From Trichosphaerium sp. ATCC 40318 (taxonomy: Eukaryota > Discosea > Flabellinia > Trichosidae), in assembly GCA_038496445.1 (NCBI GenBank), contig JALMLS010000507.1, forward strand, positions 620,001 through 684,000: a stretch of DNA of 64,000 nucleotides. The letters run 5' to 3'. How positions within the stretch are numbered: the stretch's first letter is position 1; each line of letters opens with the position of its first letter. The notes beneath the pieces are model-generated. The model saw only the letters and a program-made list of their open reading frames with translations, made no database searches and had not been told where the DNA came from. Position numbers and translations under genes: made by a program. Positions 38,001 through 50,349 of the stretch are shown piece by piece.

Positions 38001-38773
38001 CTTGCCTTTCTGTTGGTCTTGCTGCTGTAGCATCGTCGCTTCGAGTGTTTGGTGATGAACAAGTAAGCATCTTTTTCAACCTGTTGTTTTGTAGTATGCT
38101 AGTAACACGTTGTCCAAAGGTTGTTTTCAAGCGTGAAACACGCTCTGGGATATCTACGGAGGCTTATTATCTGGGAAAGACTCTTGGACACTTACCTATA
38201 GTCACTATTAGTTCAGTATTTTTCACTCTCTGTTTCTACGGTATTTTACAGCCAGAGGCAGACATTTGGCAGTACTTTGTTCTCTATTTCCTTATTTATT
38301 TTGCATGTTCTGGTTTGTCTTATTGTATAAGCATCGTGGTACCCAGATCAATTGCTCAACTAGTAGGCGTGATTTGCATTCTAGCGTTCATGATGTACAA
38401 CAGCTCTCTTCATTTTGATGTTTCTCTTATGCATCCAATAGGTTTAGTGGAGCTAATCCAACTTTAATTCAATTAAGAGAAGATTCACCAGTACCAGGTG
38501 CACTGTATTACCCTACTTATTTGTCTGTATTTCGGTACGTGCCCAGTGACTTGTCAGATTTTTATGTTTTTATTGTTAACAACATTTAGGTGGTCGCAAG
38601 AGCTTTACTACATTATGCAAGTATCACCTTACAATCCAGACCCAAACGGATTTATGGAAAATATTTTAGACTACCACAAACAGAACTACGTGCAATGCTG
38701 GGTTATGATCACATGGCTTGGTGTACTATTTAGACTACTTGCATATCTTGCACTTGTGTACAAGGAAGGATAA
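35069..38773 (+). CDS. ABCG (WHITE-type) half-transporter
   Basis: ATP-driven exporter of lipids or small hydrophobics. Proposed first exon MSSNFTL joins in phase to an N-terminal membrane segment ([19 protein letters not shown]) with a Cys/Arg-rich tail ([17 protein letters not shown]). The nucleotide-binding domain follows: Walker A GPSGSGKTT (split by an intron near 35680), [16 protein letters not shown], the ABC signature GISGG followed by [10 protein letters not shown], Walker [17 protein letters not shown] and the H-loop [16 protein letters not shown] linker [27 protein letters not shown] precedes about six helices, the last ending near 38773. The NBD-TMD order and N-terminal membrane segment resemble the plant/oomycete ABCG24/28 group. 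Roughly fifteen introns; one contains TATCACGTGATA (37130-37141). Confidence 0.9.
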
Positions 38774-39404
38774 AACAAACAAAAGCACGCATAACAATAA
38801 ACATATGAAAACACTTCGGCTCGTCACCATGTGACCCAACACACAATGACAATATTTTAAAATCAGCTGAACTGCAACCTATTGAGGTTGGTAGAGGCTT
38901 TTCGTAAATAAAGAAATCGTATATTACCGAATGTCAAAACAAACACGCAGGTCATTTTCCATTAAAACAATCCCAAATCTGGGTATTTCCTGAAATACTG
39001 AAAACAAAAAAAGGATGTTTAATCCAACCGTTAATTCTCATAGAAGATTACTAGATACTAATGTGATAACATCCGAGGAGGTATCGGGGCTAGACCACAC
39101 TGATTAAGCAATATAGAATTAAGCCCGCAATATACAGAATTCGCTACGCACTAATCGCACCAATCACACGGTATCGACTACAGGATAACGAAAGCACAAT
39201 ATACTTAGGTTGTTGCACCCCCATAAAACTCCTATTCTCGGCAGATAGCGCTTTCAACATCACCAACCTCATACAGTACGATTGCAGCACGTAACTATCG
39301 CATCTTTCCTAAATTCAGTAGCAAAGCACTAAAAACGCGTATTGAACACTTACAACACTTTCAAACGCTTACAATACCTCTATTAAACTAAAAAGAGCAA
39401 TAAA
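38774..39404. other. Intergenic region
   Basis: 631 bp between ABCG and the next gene. An AATAAA near 38796 probably serves ABCG. No open frame with coding character. Confidence 0.5.
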
Positions 39405-40173
39405 ATGGGTAACGAGAACATGAAAGCATTGCCTGAACAATGTAGCCCACGATGGACTACCTTACCTAAAAAAGAGTTGAAGAAATTCACAAAAAACACA
39501 GAAAAAGCAGAACCAAAGGTTTTGGATAACTTTACAAGGAATCCACTTGATAGCTTTCATTATCTTACTGGACGTAATGTTAATGTTTATAAATGCATGA
39601 AAACGGAACTTGAGGATAAATCAAAGACGTGTTGTCCAGATTACGACTTCTTGATTCTAACTAAAGCGTCTTGTACAGAAGAGCATGGCGGAGAAAGTGG
39701 CTCTTTAGTTTTCAAAGCCTTTTGTGATGACATGTTTCCAGGATCCAAAAGACCTGTTATTTCGCTTTTAGGCGAAATAAAGATAAAGTATAAAGTCAAA
39801 ATATTAACAAAGAAATCAAGAAAGGTAAGCAATCCGACATAAAACCAAAATGTAAAAAAAAACCGAAATGACATGCCAGTGTCAGTTTCATTCCTTTTAC
39901 CAACTTCACCAATATCATGCTAATTTGTTCTCTTAGGATTCCATGTCAGTCACTGTACTTGAAATCAACGCTTCTTTTGCTGAGAGGTTCGGTACACTAT
40001 TTTATAACGCATCTTGTAAGCCTGCCTTCGAGCAACTCGATTTTTTATCTGGGCTGGAAGATTTTAAAGAACTTAAAGATGGCATGAATATTATTGTAAA
40101 AAAGAAACACTGGCGTGTTCATTATTCTGATATGAACTACGATACAGCATTTGATATGCTGAAACTTGTATAA
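39405..40173 (+). CDS. Orphan 218-aa protein
   Basis: CDS join(39405..39824,39937..40173), 218 aa, with donor GTAAGC and acceptor TTAG keeping frame. The first half is Lys-rich and contains several Cys (KTCCPDYDFLIL, TKASCTEEHGGESGS, FCDDMFPG) and the motif RPVISLLGEIKIKYKVKIL. The second half has MSVTVLEINASFAERFGTLFY and WRVHYSDMNYDTAFDMLKL. No signal peptide or membrane helix. Looks like a compact cytosolic domain; I recognise no family. Confidence 0.65.
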
Positions 40174-40476
40174 CAAAAAAAAAAGAATTATTTTATTCGT
40201 ATGACAATACAAGAAAAGGTGCAACGTTATAGTAATATGACAAAAGCAACATCCTTCCAAAGCTGAATGTAACTATTACAAAGAAGGGCTAACATAGTAC
40301 TTCATCTTCACTTCGCAAATCCCGCACGCATTACTTCTACTTCATAAACCGCTGTAAAAACAATACATGATACTATAGTTGTCACAATAAAATGAGAATG
40401 ATTCGAAAAGGTTATTCGTAAATGTTCACTGTTCAAATAATATATCTCTTTACTTTTCAAGAAACAACCGTCAGAA

Positions 40477-41364
40477 ATGACCACCTCTCTCCGGTTATTT
40501 ATTGCAACATGCATTCTTACTACTGTTATTGCGTATAATAGTTGCCGATACCTTAGCTCGTGTGGATCATGTGTAGACACTATTGGATGCTATTGGTGCG
40601 ACAGTGATTTCACATGCTACGACGAACAGTTTGGCGGCAGCAGTAGTTGCTCTGTTAACTCAAAAACATGCGACTGTACGGTTTTTGAATTTAACGCCGC
40701 CAAATAGCGCATCTAACGTTGTAATAGTTTGTTTTGAGTACGATTTTTCATCTAGCTGCAACAACGATATTTCCTGCGATTGGTGCTAGTACGTTCATTT
40801 ACTCGTTTTAAAGTTATCTAGTATTACTCCTCTCTCTTTTGTTAACAAAAGATAGCCACACCAGTACATGCAAACCATTCTCGTCCACTTGCTCTAGCTA
40901 TGATGGTGGCGAAATCGGTATATACGTTGGTGCTAGTATTGGTTCATTGTGTTGCTTTATTATTGTCGTGGCTATCATTATTGGAGTCGTTAGACGTAGA
41001 CGCAGGAACACTCAAGTCATTTACACAGGTACAGTTATTTTGTCTACAAACACCATTCCGAACAACAAAAGAGGGAATTTGTATAGTTTTGCGTTCTCGC
41101 CTATTACACTTTGATAGAGGCAACGAAAAACCTAAAAAGTACAATTCCGAAAACTGTTATTACAGTGGGAAGCCATTTTGTATTTTGTACTTTCTGAGGT
41201 CTAACACATGTTGCATAGTTTCACAACCTCAATACGGTGCTGTACCTCAAAACCAATACCAACCTCAGGCATACCAAAATGGAAACCAACCAAGTTACCA
41301 AAATCAATCTGGTTACCAAAACCAACCTCAAGCTGCTGTTTATGCAACACCAAATTACGCTTAA
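40477..41364 (+). CDS. Type I membrane protein with PSI-like cysteine repeats and Q/N/Y-rich tail
   Basis: CDS about join(40477..40675,40728..40788,40856..41028,41219..41364). A signal peptide (MTTSLRLFIATCILTTVIA) is followed by PSI-type repeats: CRYLSSCGSCVDTIGCYWC, then a second (SSSCNNDISCDWC) and a partial third (STCKPFSSTC). A membrane helix (IGSLCCFIIVVAIIIGVV) has a basic stop-transfer RRRRR. The cytosolic tail after the 190-bp last intron is built of QNQ/YQ units (YGAVPQNQYQPQAYQNGNQ). PSI domains stabilise ectodomains of adhesion receptors such as plexins and integrins. A receptor or adhesin role is inferred; the partner is unknown. Confidence 0.78.
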
Positions 41365-41594
41365 AGTAAATAAAAATATCATTGTGTTTTTGTTGCGAAA
41401 ATTAAGTTTGATTCACGTTTGGTGTATTGTTTTAAAAACATATATACAACTGATGACAATATATCTATTTTTTAGTATGTCGCAGGTGAAAAGAATTTCA
41501 GTTCACACATGTTTTTATGGGTTGTATTTTGTACATAAAGTTTTCTTTTTTTCATTCTTCTTCTTGTATTTGCGCTCTTGGAGGTTTTCGTTTA

Positions 41595-43275
41595 CTAAAA
41601 ATTAAATCGTCCAATCCATACATCTACAAATAAAAATATGAGAACAATCCTGGAGTTGGGCGAATAACAAAACCGTACAACTGGAGCTGTCATACAAAAA
41701 CTCGCAAAGGTGCCTAGAATGCACACAAGCCATGCAGGTAGTGGTGTAGGTACAAGTGCTATTTTCGAGCCCATCCAACTAGCACTAAGCATAGACTAGC
41801 GAGGAAAAAAAAGGTTAGAACAAAGCGAGAAATCTCTTTCCACCAAAAAGAGATTCTAAAGTGGACATACTTGAATGAGTAGACGATAATGTCGGAATGC
41901 ATCTGTCCAAAAATATTTTGTTCCTTGACGAATAACGTTAGGAACAACATCCCATGCGATAGTAACGCTTGTATAAGCGACAAAGCACATAAAAGATGAG
42001 TATCCAGATAAACTCATACTAATCTCAACACCTCTTGCACATAATGATTTGATTAAAGCATTACCAAGTCTCATAGCTAAACCCGTTGCTTTAAACTTTT
42101 TTTTGGTCACCAATAGCATAAGAATAGACTCATAAGCTACACTTACAGCAAAATCGCGCAGTACAACTAAAATACAAAGTTAACAAAAATCACTGATAAA
42201 AAGTTGGTACAAATGACGTGCCTTTTGTGACACCTCCAACAAACGAGTTCCATTGGTGCCTTTCAGGCTCCAATACAATTTCCTTAATATCTCTAGTAGA
42301 TACATTACATTCACTATATCCTCCTTGTGGCAGTAGTTCATCAAATAAAACTCTTTCAGCAACAGCATCCCCTTTATAAGCCTATGTAGAATAAATATGT
42401 CAAAAAAAGACTTCACCAAAATGGAACCAATGGACTGACTCCAATGTCTTCAAACACCTACAAAAAAACAGTGCGCACCTGTGTATACAATTCTGTTTCT
42501 GTACTTTTCAAGTGATCTACAGGTACCATTTTAAAAATACCTACAGGCTCATCAGCTCGTTCGGGTTTTTTTTTGGTTTTTTTGAAGACAAAAACTAGTT
42601 TATTATCACAACGTGCCTTCATATTTTGGATTTTTTATATGGTACACCCTCTTCTGCAAATCGCTCCAATTCTTCATTTGCCACCCTTGGAGCACGTTGT
42701 CGTTTGAATCTAGTGGCAGGATTTTAGAACAACAAAAGATGACATGTATAAGAAAGGTGCTTTTTCAGGTAAATTAGAAGGTACGTTTGACGTACCAAAC
42801 AGGATAATGTCAGCTATCTCTGCCATCTTGCTTGAATGATCTATAATATCAGCGTACAGCTAATTTATTGCGTTGGGATGTATATGGGACGTTTACAACA
42901 CGACGTACGTTACTCCACGCAAGTTGCTCATTTATACGCGTCGCTACTTCGTGTGCATATCCCAGTTCTAGTAGAGATTAGATTCGTTGGAATAATGCTA
43001 CAAACCTTGCACCATTGCAAAATTTGTGCGGTCGCAAAATGAAAGTCGTTCTACGAGGTGTGCATCGCCATCAATACGCTATGGCATTGTTATTACAGCT
43101 TAAAAACCGTCTTATACATACCATGAACAAATCGTTTGCCATTGGCAAATATGGCCATGAACTAATGCTCCTAGTAGATAGTTAGGTTTGGTTGTAATAA
43201 AACTTTTCGAACATACATAACGGCATCAATCCACCCTGTTTGGCTGTAGGCATTCTTCAGACGTTTTTGTGACAT
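41595..43275 (-). CDS. Multipass membrane protein, family not recognised
   Basis: Minus-strand gene from ATG complement 43275 (MSQKRLKNAYSQTGWIDAVM) through about nine exons to the stop at 41595. Spliced blocks in order: RIDGDAHLVERLSFCDRTNF, ELGYAHEVATRINEQLAWSN, LYADIIDHSSKMAEIADIIL, FKRQRAPRVANEELERFAEE, ADEPVGIFKMVPVDHLKST, GDAVAERVLFDELLPQGGYS, then hydrophobic stretches (MSLSGYSSFMCFVAYTSVTI, PLPAWLVCILGTFASFCMTA, SRIVLIFLFVDVWI). The N-terminal half is soluble and charged; three or more helices are C-terminal. Introns start GTACGT or GTATG and keep frame at the joins I checked. The start lies 101 bp from the divergent gene at 43377. Confidence 0.55.
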
Positions 43276-43376
43276 CACTGAGGTGAGTTCGTGCCCTTTC
43301 AAAATACTGGAAGCTTTTTTTCGCTTTGGTCAACTTCTCGTCAATCTTTCGTTCATAAAAAAACAAACTCCACACT

Positions 43377-44344
43377 ATGGACATCACCGCAGTTACCAAT
43401 CAAGTAGCCCTTAAATTAGGCCGGGCGATTATGTTGCAAACCGTACGCGCCACAAGCTAATATGTTATTCCGTCAACGCCATAAAATTAGGACCAGAAAC
43501 AACTAAACTATTTTTTGGTGTAATTGTAGATTTATTAGTTAACTCGAGTACTAGGTATTCTCGTTTGTTATTCACGTTATGGCTCTAGCCACTGCCTCCA
43601 TATGCACGGAGCTCAACATGTATCTCATTGCTTGGTACTAATATTTGCTGTGTTACTTCAATTCTAACCGTCCCACTTAGGTACCTCCTCCTCATCTTTG
43701 GTCAGATCGTTGCTCGCAAGCGTTCAGTTTGCCTACTCGTAGTTGTGCGTTATTTTTTTATTTAAATCGTCATTTCCCGTTTTAATCGCCTGACAATAAT
43801 ACCAGAACGCTGTCATTCAACTATCTTTGAATATTTTGATTCTTATGGGTATTGGTTACGCCGTATTTGCCTTCGGCACTTCTGTTAAAGCCACCCACAA
43901 ACCATTCGTATTCCACTACTGGAAATTATACGTCAACGTATTTGCCTTCGTTATGGTTATTGTATCCCAATGGTTGAACATTAAACACAGTTGTTTACTC
44001 GCAAGATTGATCATCCAAAAAGCTAAAGAAGAAGAAGAGGTACGCTTCCACGCTTACACTTTAAGCTTATTTTGAATTCCATGTTGTATCGTTTAATTTA
44101 TTCTCTTTTGCAGGTTGAAGCCCAATGGGAAGATATTGAAGCTTCATCATCAAGCGAAGAAGAGTATGAAGAATCAGAGGTACGCATTTGCTATCGTCCA
44201 AACAGAAGTTTTTTTGTATTTTATTTTTTTGGTTGCTTACGAACCCGTTTTTAGGTCCCAATGCAACCTGTAATGTACGTAATGCAGCCACCAACTGGCC
44301 ACTACGCCCCACAAATGTTGTACCCTCTACAACCTGTAAACTGA
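43377..44344 (+). CDS. Small multipass membrane protein with acidic cytosolic tail
   Basis: ATG at 43377 (MDITAVTNQVALKLGRAIML). Exons encode helices LFFGVIVDLLVN, VIHVMALATASICTELNMYLIAWYLLLIFGQIVA (split by an intron at the Trp codon), LNILILMGIGYAVFAFG and WKLYVNVFAFVMVIVSQWL. A charged region (LARLIIQKAKEEEE), an acidic Ser stretch (SSSSEEEYEESE) and a Pro/Gln/Met-rich end (VMQPPTGHYAPQML) follow. Stop 44342-44344. The acidic Ser block has casein-kinase-2-like sites. Family not recognised; a small organellar or plasma-membrane protein is the plain reading. Confidence 0.62.
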
Positions 44345-44539
44345 GCTTGCCTCTAACCTGACCTCTCAATCGGTCAAAACGTCATTAAATACATATCATT
44401 GTTCACTTTTGGTCTTGTTATTATTTTTACACTTTTTGGAACAACTGATTGAACTGAATAATCATTCTGAACGTCGCGTTGACAGCAGTTGACTTTTGTT
44501 AGCCTTTTGCTTTTCTGAGTTGCCTATTTGTACAGGTTT

Positions 44540-47257
44540 ATGATGGGAAAGCTTCGTACCAAAAAGAAGCGTCGCGCTAGGCGTTTGGCGGACCCAATGG
44601 GGCAACGTCAACAACGAAATGCCCAAAGCAATAAAAACGCAGGCGCAAAGGTTCTAAAAAACGTACGAATGCGTAATAAGTGTAAAAATTTGCCAAATAG
44701 TAGAAAATTGAGAAATAACGTGTAAACCAGATAGACAACCCAGACGATACGGAAAGAGAATGGGCACTCAAAACTCTTGCCAATGACGTTGACGGATCAG
44801 TATTGCAACACCTTTCAAAAGATGACCTTTTACGTATTATCAAACGCGCTTGTGATCCTGTAACGGCCGTTAAAATTGCAGCGTTTGGTGCATTGAGGTA
44901 CAAAAAATTGTGACACAAATTTCATCCAAAAAAAAAGCAATTTGAGTCCTTTCGTGGTTGCTACCTTGCAGTATTTAAAATACTTTCCTTCATTGTCACA
45001 TGATGCACATGGCCGTTAATGTTAGCCTAGAAACATCTCTATTGTGGGAGGAGATAGTGTAATAGAAACATTGGTTTCTCTTGATGTTATGACACCTTCA
45101 ATCGCCATGTGGCAAAAGGTTAGAAATTAATGATTATTTTTTGACACCTGTCACTACTTCCAAAAGAAAAAAGAACATTTTCTCACCACCCCTTTGTTAG
45201 GCTATGACAGATGTAGCATTAATGAAGAGCAAGACTCCTCCAGAAAACACAGGAGGTGTAGAAGAAGTGCTTGCCAATATTTTGGCATTGATTAGCAACG
45301 TGTGGTAAGTACACCTCTTCTCCATTTTAATTTTTTTGTTACTCAACTAATGCTGGAAAAGCGAATCAAGTGATGTTGCTGTTACTGCGTTCTTTTCGTC
45401 TAATGCAACGGCAAATATCTTTGGACTACTTAAACCAGCTCTATACACACCTAATATTATTGTACGCGCAGGTATGTGTTAAAACTATTTGTTTTAGAGA
45501 TTTGGTGTTGAAAAACTAATTCCTTTTAAAAGTGGAATTATTATATGTTGTCAGTGAATGCGAAGTGATCCAAAACGTTCTTTCAAAAGACGATATTCGG
45601 CTACTACAAATGACAATGGCAAATCAACGTAATCCAATCTTGTGTAGAGCCTCAGTTGCAGGTAAAACGTTGCGTAATTGTTTTTAATTAAACTAACATT
45701 AAAATTTCTTACAGGCGTATTGTGTAATATTACACCTGTCAATAAATTGAAACAAGTAGTTGAATTGAGTGTAAGGACATGTTTTGAACAAGCACTCAAG
45801 TTCACTCAGCTTTCTATTGCTGATAAATTCACTCCAGATGTCCTAGCAACTAAAGTAGTAAGTAACAAGAGTTGCCATTATCAAATAAAAATCGTAACGA
45901 GATTGTTAGGTCAAAGGTCACGGAGGTCATTTAGAACTTACAGAGCAAGGAACTCTTGATATCAGAGAATGGCAAGGTTGGTTAAGTGCGCAAGCAATGA
46001 CATTAGAAATTCTCGCATACGTTTGTGGTAAATGTGAAGGTAAACCATTGCTTAGCTCTTTGATAGTATTTTTATCTGTTGATGCTTACTCTATCTACTA
46101 GAGACAATGTCTGAGCAAGGTGGGATGTCTGATATTCCAGTGAGCGTCATAATGCAAGTTATTGGTCTCTACGATAACGTAAGAAGCTTTATACTTTTAA
46201 TGTCTACTTGCTATTTATTTTACTGAAATGTCATCTAGATTGCTTCTCTTTGTCAACTCGACAATGACAAAATGACTGCAGTAGTAATAGCTGTTCCAGT
46301 TTTAGAACAAAGCTTAAGACAAATGGTACCATTCGCTACTTTCCTGTTTATGACGATGGCTTAATGTCTTGTTAAGGTACACGTCCAATCCTTGGCTTTG
46401 GCTTGTTTAAATAATGTCGTTTTGGCTGCTCCTGATCTTCCAGGTACGCTCAGTAACACTTAATACACGTTTCTTAACGAAATCACAAAAGGAAGCCCAG
46501 ATACGCTATGGCAATTTATATGTACCGTCTTGGCGCGTTATATGACCACAACGCCTGACATGGACACATTAGAGGACTTGACATCTATACTTTGGACACT
46601 TCTTCGTCGTGTTGAAGAAAACCTCTCAGCAGTGGTACGTTTCGCAGTTTGTAAATCTCACAACCCAATTTAACGGGTAGCTATGCAGTTTTTTAACGTA
46701 TTTTTTTTCTATTACAGAATCCGAGCGAACCGCAAGTAGCAGCTCTAACGCAGGTCGCTACGCAATCTTCTTTCGGTCAAGTACGTGCCAACACTATTGG
46801 TTGCCTAGGCATCCTAGCACGCAAAATACACAACAATAAAACGCAACTGGCGGTACGTAGTTACACTAAAAAAAAATTCACTAGGCTAACCCCGAGAAAG
46901 GCTCTTGCAGAGATTTTCTTGCGAGGTCTTACAGACAGCGAACCAAGCGTTGTAGCAGAAGCGCTAAACGCTATTTTCGATAATTTCGCGGAGGTTAATA
47001 ATAACGATGTTTTTGCGAAACTAGGCATGATGCCACTACTCATGCAATCAGGCGCTAACGCTGAGAAATGGGTACGGCTTGTTTTCTCTTAGTAGTGTAG
47101 AGAACCATTTTTATACCTTTGTTTTTAACCGCGTTGTTTTTAGCTTCAGGAGCAGTCAGTGAAAGGAGAGACAAGCAACTTTACGTTTGCGAGAATGGAG
47201 GAAGCTTTTGAAAATCTGCAAAGCTTTGTGGACTACAAAAAACAGCAAAACATGTAA
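44540..47257 (+). CDS. HEATR3/Syo1-like ARM/HEAT-repeat chaperone of ribosomal proteins
   Basis: Co-imports ribosomal proteins L5 and L11 for 5S RNP assembly in the known family. The N-terminus MMGKLRTKKKRRARRLADPM is the basic Syo1/HEATR3 start (MGK-basic). ARM/HEAT repeats follow: EREWALKTLANDVDGS, AVKIAAFGALRNISIVGGDS, VLANILALISNVCESSDVAV, RASVAGVLCNITPVNKL, LSAQAMTLEILAYVC, QSLALACLNNVVLAAPDLPG, VRANTIGCLGILARK and VVAEALNAIFDNFAEVNN. The AQAMTLEIL and EALNAIFDNFAE blocks match HEATR3 positions. About fifteen short introns. An acidic loop between repeats, usual in the family, is short here. Stop 47255-47257. Orthology is likely but should be confirmed. Confidence 0.78.
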
Positions 47258-47574
47258 AACTGCGAACCCCATTAACGCTATATGGCGCGTATGTGTGCCA
47301 ATGAAAAAAGCACGTTTGTAAATAACCCTAAAAGAAATGCACGTTTTTTTTCCACTTCGCGGGTTATCCTCGCTTGATTAGCTGTATTTATACGTAAGAA
47401 AGATGATGGAAGCGTTTCGGTATTATTTTAAGGGGCTGGTAGCCTCCTGAGGACAAGAAAAACGAGCACAAAATGTGATCAAACACTGTGTACCAAAGTT
47501 CTTCGCAGCGTATCACAATTAGTCGCAACGTAAGGGACAAGCATCTCGTCTGTTTAACACTTAGCTAACAAGAA

Positions 47575-50068
47575 ATGACTGATACACCATACGGAAAGAG
47601 AGGAGGCGGGTAAGACGCATAGTTGAGTGAGAGTATGCTTCTCTTTACTGACTTTTTTTCTCTCTCCTAGTCGCGCCGTTGGACAAGTACAAGTCCACGC
47701 TGGACACTCCGGATCGCATTCCTACGACGAGGAAGAGAAGGTTGCGTTTGTTGACTGGATAAACGACGTCCTCGCCGATGATCCTTTGTGCGGTAAGTAC
47801 CCTGTCCATACACCATAGCCCTCACTAAAATACCGCGGTTGCTACAATGTGAGCGGTTTTTCCCTTTTGCCGTTTATCAACGGTCTTTTATCTCTTGATA
47901 GCGTATTCTTACTCGCTGTTTTAGCTCCTAAATTGCCAATCTCTATTGAAGGAGATGAGTTCTTCAGTGCCGTACATGACGGTATCCTTCTCTGGTGCGC
48001 TATATCTCGTTTATATAAATAAACACGCTAAAAACTCACTCTTATCGCAGTAAACTCATCAACGACGCTGTCCCAGATACTATTGATGACCGCGCTCTCA
48101 ACACAAAGAAGTTGTCTACTTTTACAATACACGAGAACCAAACACTAGCTATCAACTCTGCTAAAGGTATTGGTTGCTCTGTTGTAAACATTGGACCAAA
48201 AGATTTGATGGATGGCACCAAGCATTTGATCCTCGGTCTTGTTTGGCAAATTGTCAAGGTACGCACGTGCTCATGTAAAGAGTATCGCTCATACGAGCGT
48301 TTTTTGAAATAAGACACGTGATGATGTGTTTAAACTAATCTTTTTTTTTTAGATCGGTTTGCTCTCAAAGATCAACCTTACTGTACACCCAGAACTCTAC
48401 CGCTTGTTGCAAGTACGTTTTTACCTCTTTTTAGTGAAAACTAGAACGAATTGAAAAAAAAATATCACGTGACTAAATTGGTTTTTTTTTTCTAGCCTGG
48501 TGAGACTTTGGAAGATTTGCTTAAACTCCCTGCTGAGCAATTGCTTCTCAGATGGGTTAACTACCAATTGGCTCAAGCTGGATCCAGCAAACGTATCAAA
48601 AATTTCCAAGGAGATATTGCTGATTCTGAAGCATACTCTATCCTTCTCAAACAAATTGGACCTTCTCGCTGTGGTGTACGTAGTCAAACCAAAGAACCCA
48701 AAAAACGGCTATTTAACAATTGAACGACAAAAACTACAAAAAATCTTGAATAATTTGTGATCTTTTTGTTATTCTTGAGTGACAATTCAATAATATCAAA
48801 TGTGCACGTGGTTTGGACTTACGATTAATTTAGGTTGATATGTCCGCTATGAACGAGAGCGACAAAGTAAAGCGTGCTGATAAGATGTTGCAGCAAGCTG
48901 ATAAACTCGACTGCCGTAAGTTCGTACGACCAAAGGATGTAGTAAACGTACGTCTAATATTCAATGTACTCAAAGTTCTTCAAGTCTAATCGCTTCTCTA
49001 GGGTGTACCAAAATTGAATTTGGCTTTCGTTGCTAATTTGTTCAACCACTACCCTGCTCTCGACCCAGTCGAAGAGGAGATCAAAATCATCGAGGAGACT
49101 CGCGAGGAGAAATCTTTCAGAAACTGGATGAACTCCTTGGGCGTTGACCCATACGTTGACTCTGTACCATTGTACCTCGATCTCCAAGATGGTCTCATCA
49201 TCCTTCAAGTTATGGACAAGGTAAATATTAACAAAAGAAAAAAAAAACAATTCACAATTATTACCGATCACATGTGTTATCACGTGATAAAAAATTTTCT
49301 ATTCAACCAAAAAAAGTTTTCTAAATCGCTTTAAAAAAGGTTGATCCTGGATGCGTTGACTGGAACAACCGTGTTACCAGAAACTTCTCCCGTATTGGAG
49401 CTAAAGCCAAGATGGAGAAATTGGAGAACTGCAACTACGCTGTTGAGCTCGCCAAGAAACACTTTAACTTCTCTGTCGTCGGTATTGACGGTAACGACAT
49501 CAGAGAGGGAAAACCAATGATGGTTCTCAGTACGTCAAAAGCCTTAACTTTTTTGTGGTCTGTCTTTCTTTGCTAATTTGTTACTCTTACAGGTATTTTG
49601 TGGCAACTTATGCGCAGAAACGTACTCAACATCCTTCACGATATTGCTGCCAAGAAAGGAAAGACTGGAAAGATCGAAGAGCACGAAATCATTGCTTGGG
49701 CTAACGACAAGGTACTTGCTCTTGCAAAAAATATAGTTGAAACAATTTTGTATTCTAACCTTTTTTTTTCCTATTAGTTGTCTGGCGCTGGTAAATCAAG
49801 CTCATTCAGGTCATTCTCCGACCCTTGCTTGGGTGACTCAACAGTAATGTTGGACCTCATTGACTCTATTCGTCCTGGTTCAGTCAACCCAGACCTTATC
49901 CTCACTGACGGATCTGAAGCATCCCTCGAAAAGAACGCCAAGTTGTGTATCACACTTGCTCGTAAAATCGGTGCTGTTGTCTTTGCTTTACCTGAAGATA
50001 TCATCGAATCAAACAAAAAGATGTGCATGACTGTATTCGCAAGTCTTATGGCCGTAGATCTCGCCTAA
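47575..50068 (+). CDS. Fimbrin/plastin actin-bundling protein without EF-hands
   Basis: Crosslinks actin filaments through two actin-binding domains made of four calponin-homology domains. Start [12 protein letters not shown], then directly CH1: [67 protein letters not shown]2 has [16 protein letters not shown]3 has [32 protein letters not shown]4 has [34 protein letters not shown] and [15 protein letters not shown]. The usual N-terminal EF-hand pair is absent, as in Tetrahymena fimbrin, so bundling should not be Ca2+-switched. Codon use is strongly biased, consistent with an abundant cytoskeletal protein. Seven or more introns; the one at 49222-49338 holds the palindrome TTATCACGTGATAA. Confidence 0.95.
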
Positions 50069-50349
50069 ACAAAAAATAGAGCTTGTTACTGACATAAATA
50101 AATAAAAAAGACTTTAAAAAATCCAACTCCATCTTTCTTGTTTGTCTCTGGCTCCAGTGACTGCACAACCCTTAGTCAATCATATAGCACTACATACAAT
50201 CTATGTAGCTCAGGCCGAAGTAGACAGAGCGAGAAATAATACATTTGGTTGGCAAAACTATTTGAGTGAGAATTTACCTTCTAGAATGTAAATATGAGTT
50301 TTTTGTATTTAATTACATGTTTATTTGGTGTTTGTTGTTACATTTATAC

